Shown piece after piece: positions 30,996 through 39,237 of a DNA stretch of 64,000 nt. Within the stretch, counting starts at the first letter, position 1. Each line of letters begins with the position of its first letter. Origin of the DNA: Phlyctochytrium arcticum (Eukaryota; Chytridiomycota; Chytridiomycetes; Chytridiales; Chytridiaceae); assembly GCA_025602905.1 (NCBI GenBank), contig JAHLKI010000002.1, forward strand, positions 434,001 to 498,000, written 5' to 3'. Position numbers and translations under genes: made by a program. The notes under the pieces were generated by a model. That model ran no database searches. It was not told the origin of the DNA and saw only the letters and a program-made list of their open reading frames with translations.

Positions 30996-32352
30996 TTAGT
31001 GCGTATCTTCCTTTTCTTCTCATTTTTGATCTTTAGTTTGATTCTTTCAATGTCCAAATCTGCAGGTAAGCGACCACTATCCCTCGCGTATTCCTGCAGA
31101 GTTCCACTAGGCTGAAGTCGTTCGTATTCATCCCACAATTCGTGGAGAACTATTTTTTCTGCTGGCGTCCAATAGCGCCTAGGTGGTTCCGCTGGTGAAG
31201 AAACTACGGGATCCGTATTCTCTTCAACGACTTCCATAGGAACCGTATTCTCTTCAACTTCAACAGGTTGAAACGTATAGTTCAAAGTTTGCAGAGCAAC
31301 TGAGTGTCCCATTTGACAGGCGAGGCGTTTCTTTTCTGGAAGATACAAAAGGGTACCGGATGCTACGCGATGTGAAACATACAACTTGCGCAAATCTGTA
31401 CTAGTAAGTGGTTTCCCAACAACACTATCGAATATTTTCGCAACATGTCGTGACCAATTCGAAGCCCAACCGCTAAATATCATGTCATCATCTTCACCGA
31501 ATCTGTTGCGGTATGTCTCAAATAGCTTCTTTTCGAATGGTGAAAGTTTCATGTGGAATCTACCGTAGACATCAGAAGTCTTGTATTCCTTCAAAACAAG
31601 CACACCACGGTCACCATCGTAATAATTGGCATCTTATATTCTAGGCTGCGACGCGGAGGGTGATTCACGTAGATGCATAGAATCAATACTGTACGGAATT
31701 CCTCTTTTGTGCAATGTTCGAGATCAACACTGGCAATACTAATAAGACACTTATCTTCCAAAGTTTCCCATGGGATATACTTTTCTCGTTGGAATACTTC
31801 AGAAGATTTTTGCTCTTCGAGAATCAGCTTGATCTGACCCTTGTAATAATTCGAATAATATGGGAACAAGGCTTGCAATTCCTCGTAGTTTTCAATTCTT
31901 TCCTTTTCATCAGTATTCAATGTTTTCAACAAGAGCGACATTCCATTGCATAAATTCTTTAGTTGTTGAATATTTCTTTTGATTATCTGACTGTCATCTT
32001 CAGTATTAAGAATGTTTTCCAAGTGGTCATCTAATTTATTCTGAATACGACCCTCGTCAAGAATATAATCAGTATTCTCCAAGTCGAAAAAGATCGATGC
32101 ATTCTTGGCGCATCGCAAGGCATTCTTGTATGTCTTGCCTTTTCGCTTCTCTTCTGGATCAGGGTCGTTTTTGGCTCGATTGAATACCATCTCGATAAAC
32201 TCAAGTGTAAACTGCAACGGTCCGGTGCTCTGGTCTTCGACTTCCGCTTCCATCTGAAGTGGTTCTGCTTCAATCGGTGCACCCCCGTTACTCGATCGAT
32301 CTACCTCTGATGTTACACTTGCTTTCGCTTTTTCAACCGCCAAATCACTCAT
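30992..32352 (-). pseudogene. tyrosine recombinase, broken by a frameshift near 31600
   Basis: Two overlapping minus-strand frames together match one viral-type tyrosine recombinase. The upstream part (32352 to about 31610) has helical N-terminal sequence and ends with ILCIYVNHPPRRSLEY, containing the first catalytic Arg. The downstream part (about 31605-30992) has VLVLKEYKTSDVYG (the Lys beta-hairpin), then TSTDLRKLYVSHR and CQMGHSVALQTLNY, which supply the second Arg, the His residues and the nucleophilic Tyr. A one-base shift near 31600-31615 separates them, so no complete enzyme can be made without frameshifting. A copia element begins immediately upstream of its ATG. The C-terminal 90 residues are Glu/Pro-rich with a Lys/Arg tail. 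Confidence 0.8.
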
Positions 32353-32353
32353 C

Positions 32354-34000
32354 TCGGACGATGAAGATGACCCCAAGACCCTGGCAGAGGCTCAGCAATC
32401 CAAGTACTGGCCTCAATGGCGTGAGGCGATCAAAACCGAATTCGATTCTCTGACCAAGCGTGGCGTCTTTGGTCCTCCTACCTCACCATCCGGAATTAAC
32501 ACCATCGTTGGCAACCGATGGGTGTTTGTACGGAAACGCAATGCACAAGGCTTTGTGACGCGCTTCAAGGCGCGAATTGTGGCTCAAGGATTTACGCAAC
32601 AGTATGGCTTCGACTATCGCGACACATATTCTCCGGTTATGGATCTCACAACCTACCGGTTTCTTCTCAGCTTCGCTGTTCAACATCATCTTCATCTTGC
32701 TTTGATGGATGTTGTGACCGCCTATCTCTATGGTGATCTATCCGAAACTATCCACATGCGTCTTCCCGACGGCTATCGTGATTTCTTCCCAGTACCATCA
32801 GGACTGGATACCCCAGTTATCAAACTGCGACGGTCGCTCTATGGCCTAAAGCAATCAGGACGCGAATGGTATCGAAGGATCGCTACCTTCCTTATCGGAC
32901 GCGGATTCATCAATGACAAGATCGCTCCATGCGTGTTTATCAAAACACAAGGTCGCGAAGTCTGCATCATTGCCGTCTATGTCGACGATCTCAACATCAT
33001 GGGCACCTCCGCTGCCATCGCATCAGCGAAAACCACTCTGATCTCAGAGTTCGAGATGAAAGACCTCGGTGAGACTTCATTTTGCATTGGTCTTCAGATC
33101 ATTCACTTGCCTACAGGTATCTTTGTCACCCAATCTACTTACATTGCCAGGATCCTCAATAAATTCGGCATGTCCAACGCTCATCCTCTGCCGACTCCTT
33201 TGTTGCATCGACAACTCGAACCTGAGCAAGATATCTACGGCCCCATTCGTGAAGGGGAGACACCGTTGGGACCAGAATACCCATATCTATCAGCCATCGG
33301 CGCTCTCACTTATTTGGCAACCTGCACTCGCCCTGACATATCATTTGCAGTCTCACTCCTGGCACGCAGTTCCAAAGCACCTACCAAACGCCATTGGCAA
33401 GGCATTAAGCATATCCTCAGATATCTTAAAGGTACATTGGACTTTGGACTACTCTACACCAATCAATCATATCCACGAGATTACGCTTTTACTCCCGCTG
33501 CATCTGACGGACGGATACCAACCATTCATGATACCCTCGGCTACGCTGATTCGGGATATCTCTCACACATGACGAAAGGCAAATCTCAATCTGGCTATGT
33601 CTTCATCCGAAACGGCGCCGCTATCTCATGGCGTTCTACTCTCACAACCATGACACCGTCGAGCACGAATCACGCCGAAATCATTGCTCTTCATGAAGCC
33701 GCCCGCGAAGCTGTCTGGTTACGTCTTATGCAACAACATATATCTACGGCATCAAATCGGCCTATTCCTGATACTCCAACCGTGATATACGAAGACAACC
33801 AAGCTGCTATTGCGCAAATTCGATCTGGCTACATCAAGGGCGATCGGATCAAGCATATCGCTCCAAAGTTCTTCAGCACATCAGACATGAACGGGATCGA
33901 AATCGACATCGTCAATATACCCGGTGTTCATAACCTCGCAGACATTTTCACCAAAACGCTGCATGCTCCGGCACACACGCCTATCTCCGGACTGGACTAG
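32354..34000 (+). pseudogene. copia reverse transcriptase-RNase H fragment
   Basis: The frame is open to 34000 without stops. It begins inside the linker before RT (DPKTLAEAQQSKYWPQW), continues with NRWVFVRKR, IVAQGFTQQYGFDY, DVVTAYLYG and the catalytic YVDDLNIMG. The RNase H part has GYADSGY, SSTNHAEIIALHEAARE and YEDNQAAIAQ. It lacks gag, protease and integrase, so it is not autonomous, but the absence of stops suggests recent insertion. It is the young component of this locus. Confidence 0.9.
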
Positions 34001-34285
34001 GCCTCCATAGCTTGCAATCACTCCGCGAGCGCTTGACTCCATCCGCTCCTTGATCAAGGGGAGTCTCTTCAACTCATATATCATCATACTCGACATCGAC
34101 ACTCGCGATCTGCTCTTTTTCCTCCTGAACTTTTATCCCACTGGGTTTTCACAGGAGGGCTCTTTTTAATGAGGGATCATCATCATCATCATCATCGTCA
34201 TCGAGTTTACCACTACCACACATATCCTATTCACCGACTCTCACTTCCCAATTCAGTTTCGTCGTCCCGCTTTGACGAAGGGGAG

Positions 34286-34512
34286 TGTTGTGAAACCATG
34301 GCCGCTGGTTCATCAGTACCGGCCATCTGAGGCGTCACCGCTGGACGGTCACATACAAGGTGACCGCAACTCTACTGTACTCAGTGTTTCATATAGATGT
34401 ACATAGTGTTCGTAGTCCTTCCTCACTCCATTGGTATATAAGCTAGCATTACTTCGTCTTCCTCATGATGATCACAATAATACATACTCTGCTCACACAT
34501 AGTATTATAACA
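34286..34512 (+). repeat. 3' LTR of the copia element (227 bp)
   Basis: The LTR begins TGTTGTGAAAC just after a purine tract (GAAGGGGAG, likely the polypurine primer) and ends TATAACA, giving TG...CA termini. It contains a TATA-like GTATATAAG near 34433. AT-rich viral sequence resumes directly after it. Confidence 0.8.
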
Positions 34513-35178
34513 CTTTTGGCTACCTCTTCTCCTTTTACATTTTTTTTACATACATATTATCTAATTCTCTCTTTAAAAAAATAAAAATATATAATAATGT
34601 TGAAGAAGTAAGGTATCCAAAAGGTAGCCAAAAGTTAGCCAAGTGAATTTCGTCCAGGGAACAAGAAGACATGATTCCCTGCGCGAAAAATACAAAAGGT
34701 AGCCAAGTAGCCAAAATAAATAGAATAAAAAACAGAATTTAAAAAAAAATCAAAAAAAATTCTCAAAAATTAAACTCCTCTCCAATATTGGGAGGTTTTG
34801 AGGCCCTGAAAAAGCTACCTTTTCAAAAAACGCAACGGGACTACTATCAAAAAGTTCCCTGCACGAAAAAGTCAAAGCTACCTTATTAGATACTCGAGAG
34901 ATACTCTATTGCACACTTTGTGCCTTATCACGCCGATCGATTGTAATGTACTTTGACCAAACAGAATGCTCGAAATTACACAATTTTGTAACGGTCCGAC
35001 ATATTTGGTTTCATTGCCAAAACGTTTAACAGTTGCCTCATATATAAGTTTAGATTGCATGTCTTTATGTATTACTATATATGATATAATTTTCATTGTG
35101 TGCGTTTCAACAATATCAATAGTTTTTTTTTCTATATAAGAGGTAAAGAATTCCACATTTGTGTATATATCACCAACC
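34513..35178. other. AT-rich viral non-coding region with GGTAGCC words
   Basis: The stretch is very A/T-rich. The word GGTAGCC or its complement GGCTACC occurs several times (near 34516, 34620, 34638, 34696, 34815 and 34870 in full or partial form). It lies between the divergent tyrosine recombinase and PrimPol-helicase genes and could hold their promoters or an origin. No gene is convincing. Confidence 0.5.
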
Positions 35179-37644
35179 ATGGTTCAATCAGAGTTATTCA
35201 AAATCGCCAAAAAGATGCATGCTACCAACATGGCCTTCGTTCCGATTCCAGCTAGTCTAAAACGTAAACGTCCGATTGGTCATTGGTCTCCCGGTAAATA
35301 TTCATTTGCGCAAAATTTTCAGAAACGTGAAAAATTAGAGAGCGAATGCAACCTTGGATTGATTATAACCTCACAATACATGGTTCTTGATATAGACAAT
35401 AAGACACCCGCTACTGCATCAAAGACCAAGAACTATTCCGAAAAAACCGGTGTAGAGGACTTTAATACATTGATTGCAGAAAACGAAAATTTACCAGCAA
35501 CACTGACTGTTACCACCCCAAGCGGCGGCAGACACTACTATTTCAAAATGACTGGATGCGAAGAAGAAGCTCAGTTAAAAAATTGGACTTGTTGCATGTC
35601 ATTGAACAACAAGTTGATTGCAGTTGATGTTAGAAAGCAGGGTGGGTACGTGATGTGTCCACCTAGTATCAAAGGTGTTACCTCATATACTTGGGACGAC
35701 GCTGTAGACCAATACCGGGTCGAAATGGCACCATTGCCGCGATGGATCCTTCGAAATATTCTATCTACGATGAAAAAAGACGAGAAACATTTGAAGAGTC
35801 AAGAATTTACATCCAGTCCGGTAGACAATGCCGTGCTTACAAGTGCCGACGTTCAATTGTTTATGGAAAGTGAATACTACTTGACTCAGTTTCAAATCGA
35901 CAAGACACCCAATCGCGACAATATATACAGGATAACTTCCACAGCACCATATATGTGTAAAGTATGCGGGCGACTTCACAGTAAGAATACGAATCATCCT
36001 TTTCTTGTGCGAAATAATGGGACATTGAGATTTGTATGTCGATCGGGAACAGGTAATAACGTGGTCCTAGACAAGAATTACATGACGATGTGGGATTCAT
36101 TCGAAGATAAACTGTCGAAAAGCTTTGTCGAAAAAGGAGACTGTTCCAATCAGGCGATTTCGAAAATCCTATATGCTATGACAAAAGATGTTGTATATCC
36201 CAATAATATTCACAATACCTGGACACATTACAATCCTGAAATCGGAATTTGGCAAGAACAACATTATTCATATATTCTACGACCATTCTTTGACAAATTG
36301 GCAACCAGTTTTGCAAAACTACATTACATATGTAGCCAGTTGAGTAAAGAGAATGCAGAGAGTGACCCTGAAACAGCAGAACTGTGGAAGTATCGTACGA
36401 ATGTCGCCAAACTGGCGGAGGCTGACATGAAGAAGACTAGGGAGAAGAAGGATAACATCTCTGCCCTATTTGAACTCAATAGCGACAGACGTATAATTGA
36501 GAAGTTCAACAGTAAAGCAGGGAATCTACATTGTTCAAACGGTGTTTATGACCTTGACAAGGGTGAGTGGAGAGATGCGAAGCCAGAAGACTTTTCGACA
36601 ATGTCGACACATTTGAAATACGTAAAATACAGTGATCATCCACAAGAAAAGAAAGACATCATAAACAAATTTCTGGATGACTTTACTCTGGGAAGATCAA
36701 AAATGAAGAGTTACTTGTTAAAAGCATTGGCAAGTGGATTAGATCGGTACAGTCCCGATCAGCTGTTTTTCTTTTTCCACGGGACTGGATGAAATGGAAA
36801 ATCATTACTTGCTATGTTACTTTCGATAGTATTCGGAGATTACTCCGCGCCAATTTCAAGTGCGCTTGTTAGCAAACCTAATATCAACGCTCAAAGTGCG
36901 TCGCCTGCTTTGGTCGCATTGAAGCATATTCGAAGTGGTATTCTTACCGAGTTGGAGCACAAAAGTCTTTATACTGAATTTTTAAAGATGATTGTGTGCG
37001 GCGACAAAACGACAGCACGGCAATTGTATGAAGGTGGAATGCAACCCATCACATTGGCGGTAAAACCATTCATTATGTTAAACAAACTTCCCAATGTGCT
37101 CGATACGACCTATGGATTTTGGCGCAAAATGGTGGTGTTCCCTTGTGAAGCTAGATTCAAGGCGGTTGTAGACCCGACTCAGTCGAACGAAAAAAACATC
37201 ATTGCTGGTTTCGATAAAGAATTGCTAGCGTGTGCAGATACTTTCCTTGCATTGTTAATTGATGTGTATCAGAATGAGTACAAAAAAGAAGGGATAAAAG
37301 AAGATGTTCAGCCTGACATTATCAAGGAAACTACCAAGAACTATCAACTATCACAGAATATTGCACTTGCGTTTGAACAGAATATGTTAGAAAAAACCGA
37401 CAAAAAAGATGTTTTGACTATCACAGAGATGAATGAAGAGTTCCGCAAGTACTGCATGAATGCAGGTGTTCAATACTCCCAGCAGTTAGTGGGTCAAGTA
37501 CATGATTGGATGGATACCCTGTCTCCACCGACCAACAAGACACGACAGATGAAGAAGAATGGTCAAAATGTAAAAGGATGGAAGGGGTACCGCATTAAAA
37601 CAACAATGGTTGACATATCAGCCGACAACTCCGATAGTGAGTAA
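35179..37644 (+). pseudogene. PrimPol-SF3 helicase (D5-like replication protein) with an in-frame TGA in Walker A
   Basis: This is the element's replication protein. The N-terminal part (residues about 1-200) is an archaeo-eukaryotic PrimPol domain with VLDIDNK, TPSGGRHYYF and DVRKQGGYVMCPPS. A D5_N-like middle follows. The C-terminal part is an SF3 helicase. Its Walker A begins at FFHGTG, but the next codon (36790-36792) is TGA, after which the same frame continues NGKSLLAML. Later motifs include FIMLNKLPNV and FWRKMVVFPCEARF. There is one reading frame of 822 codons with a single stop. The ATG at 35179 is preferred to an upstream GTG. Either this is a point nonsense mutation or the stop is read through; I favour mutation. 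Such proteins replace protein-primed PolB in many virophage-like elements. Confidence 0.88.
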
Positions 37645-37715
37645 ATTAGACTGTAACATATTTCTGTATTCTATTTTATCTTCGTCTTCATATTCTAATA
37701 AATGTTTTGAAACTT

Positions 37716-37952
37716 TTACTTTTTCGCCCTGCTGCGGGGCTTGATATACTTCTTTCGTAGTTCACCTAGCTTCATCATACTTTTCAAGTGGTTGACCAGT
37801 TTGTCATTTACTTGCTCAATCTCTGAATTTTTCAATTCTTCAATAAACTCCTCTGTTACTTTAGAACCACCCGGTGATACTTGTACTTGTTCAAAGAGAA
37901 AGACAATTTTCTCCTCAATTGAATCTGACTGAAAAAGTTGAGAATTGTTCAT
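37716..37952 (-). CDS. small viral protein of unknown function (78 aa)
   Basis: The ORF starts at ATG 37952. It encodes a helical, acidic then basic protein that ends YIKPRSRAKK. I see no domain. It lies tail-to-tail with the helicase gene and head-to-head with the 168-residue gene, with promoter-like AT-rich sequence between. The compact fit between neighbours supports a real gene. Confidence 0.55.
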   Translation of the reverse strand: MNNSQLFQSDSIEEKIVFLFEQVQVSPGGSKVTEEFIEELKNSEIEQVNDKLVNHLKSMMKLGELRKKYIKPRSRAKK

Positions 37953-37990
37953 TTTATCTTATTAATGTAAAAAGAAAAGAGTCCAAAAAC

Positions 37991-38045
37991 CGAGACGCAT
38001 TATGTATCTATATATAAATAAACTTTGTTTCTAAAATGTAAAACC
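37991..38045 (+). promoter_or_regulatory. repeated viral promoter, copy 1
   Basis: The segment holds GAGACGCATTATGTATC, a TATA-like ATATATAAATAAAC and TTTGTTTCTAAAATGTAA just before the start ATG. Nearly the same string precedes the next plus-strand gene at 38557-38605. Confidence 0.6.
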
Positions 38046-38552
38046 ATGGCGGAAGAGAATAACAACATTGAAGCTATCCGTGACAACGAAAACGACAACA
38101 AAGTCATTACACGCGCAAAATTTATTCGATTGAAGAGTATTAGTTCGTGGTGCAATACCACTATCCATTTTACCTATGGTAATATCAACCGACTAGAGGA
38201 GTATGATGATGAGGATGATATATTTCAATATAGTTTAATATTGCAAGGATTGGTGGACACATTCCAGAGTATTTCGAGGTTTCAATATACAGATAACATG
38301 GATAGAATGATGGAGATGTTCAACGAGGCATGTTTCACAGCAGAACAGTTGGAGAAGCTTGTCAGAAGTGAATATAAAATAATTCAAACCATTATGGACC
38401 CAGAAGATGTACGTGGATCCAGATACCACCGGCTGATTCAGACAAATCATTACCAGCTGTTGAGATTTCTTGAGATTATCATAAATGTAGTACGTAGTTT
38501 AACCATTAACCCCATTGTTTTACCTCTTTCTCCCGATTCTGATTCTGAATAA
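38046..38552 (+). CDS. viral protein of unknown function (168 aa)
   Basis: I choose ATG 38046 (MAEENNN) because the longer frame would start at a TTG inside the promoter. The protein is helical throughout, with an acidic patch (EEYDDEDDIFQY), a run of hydrophobic heptads and an acidic C-terminus. No family is recognised. It is preceded by the repeated promoter and followed by its second copy, which suggests coordinated expression with the small gene downstream. Confidence 0.6.
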   Translation: MAEENNNIEAIRDNENDNKVITRAKFIRLKSISSWCNTTIHFTYGNINRLEEYDDEDDIFQYSLILQGLVDTFQSISRFQYTDNMDRMMEMFNEACFTAEQLEKLVRSEYKIIQTIMDPEDVRGSRYHRLIQTNHYQLLRFLEIIINVVRSLTINPIVLPLSPDSDSE

Positions 38553-38605
38553 TTGAGACGCATTTGTATCATGTATGTAAATAAACTTGTTTCTAAAATG
38601 TAACA
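38553..38605 (+). promoter_or_regulatory. repeated viral promoter, copy 2
   Basis: GAGACGCATTTGTATCATG, then GTAAATAAAC and TTGTTTCTAAAATGTAAC, align with the promoter at 37991-38045 in order and spacing. The ATG of a 29-codon ORF follows. Confidence 0.6.
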
Positions 38606-38695
38606 ATGGAACCTGTAAAGACCCAACCAGAAACGAAACCACAGAAACCAGAAAAGCCACAACAACCAAAAACTAAAATAGTGACGTTTGATTAA
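38606..38695 (+). CDS. very small Lys/Pro/Gln-rich ORF (29 aa)
   Basis: A 29-codon ORF stands directly behind the second copy of the repeated promoter. It is made of EKP and QKP words and ends KTKIVTFD. It may be a real micropeptide, a degenerate gene or a leader. Support comes from the promoter, not from homology. Confidence 0.35.
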   Translation: MEPVKTQPETKPQKPEKPQQPKTKIVTFD

Positions 38696-38731
38696 GGTTG
38701 ATTAGAATTTGTGTATTATAAGTAAATAGTG

Positions 38732-38893
38732 ATGTCAGGCATTAACAGCAGAAATGCCTCGGGTATGAAAACCCTTGATAATACCATCATTTCAAATAGC
38801 TTCATAAGCGGTATATTAAAGGGTGACGAATACTCTAGTATAGATGTCGCAAAACTATCGAATACTAATGGCGAAATGAAGGTAAACCTATAG
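38732..38893 (+). CDS. last viral ORF, possibly truncated (53 aa)
   Basis: The ORF starts ATGTCAGGC and encodes 53 residues with KTLDNTIISNSFISG and DEYSSIDVAKLSN. The AT-rich viral composition ends at about its stop codon, so it may be the stump of a longer gene cut at the right edge of the element. Function unknown. Confidence 0.4.
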   Translation: MSGINSRNASGMKTLDNTIISNSFISGILKGDEYSSIDVAKLSNTNGEMKVNL

Positions 38894-39237
38894 CATTTTC
38901 TGCGCGAGACACTTTCAGCGGCGAACAATACGAACAGTTGGATTTTGCATAGTTTCATGAAGGCTATCTTCATGCCGATTTTGCCCGCCATCTCCTGGAA
39001 TTCGCGTTTGCACATGATCTCCTCATAGCGGGAAGGAAATTGAAGGACAGGAACGTTTGGGCTCTGATCTACACGGGGAACTGTCGTGATCGATGTGAGT
39101 TTACCCTTAAACTCTTAATATGGTGTGGCGCTCCATCTGCTTTGCTTACGTAAAAGAAGGCGGTAATTCAACAAACCTTTGTGATAGGTCCCCAAGCATC
39201 AAAACAACCTTCCCATCGCGCCCCGTCATTCCTCAAG
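38894..39237. other. junction between viral element and DUF262 gene
   Basis: These 344 bp have host-like composition. A minus-strand frame crosses part of it but does not resemble anything. It should contain the DUF262 gene promoter. No target-site duplication can be defined. Confidence 0.4.

Larger units (their letters stand above)
32353..34512 (+). mobile_element. 5'-truncated Ty1/copia retrotransposon inside the viral element
   Basis: The insertion starts within a few bases of 32352, right at the recombinase start codon, and ends with a 3' LTR. It retains only RT, RNase H, a 3' untranslated region and the LTR; gag, protease, integrase and the 5' LTR are missing. Its GC content and codon use are host-like and contrast with the AT-rich virus around it. 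Because one end is not an LTR, I see no target-site duplication. Confidence 0.88.
22791..38893. mobile_element. integrated Polinton-like/virophage-like DNA virus, partly decayed
   Basis: The region is clearly more AT-rich than its flanks, has no introns, and packs genes with 30-60 bp gaps on both strands. Its gene set is that of small double-jelly-roll DNA viruses: probable capsid protein, probable penton, A32/FtsK packaging ATPase, chromodomain integrase, tyrosine recombinase and a PrimPol-SF3 helicase. No family-B polymerase or cysteine protease is seen. It differs from classical Polintons by using a PrimPol-helicase and by carrying two unrelated integration enzymes. Left and right limits are set by the palindrome and by the last viral-type small ORF. 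I found no long terminal inverted repeats, so the right end may be truncated. Damage includes a frameshift, a nonsense codon and a copia insertion. It is an old or dying integration, not obviously an active virus. Confidence 0.85.

Noticed and set aside
36790..36792. TGA recoded as a sense codon genome-wide
   Set aside because: Other viral and host genes end normally at TGA and show no internal TGA, so a general code change is not supported.
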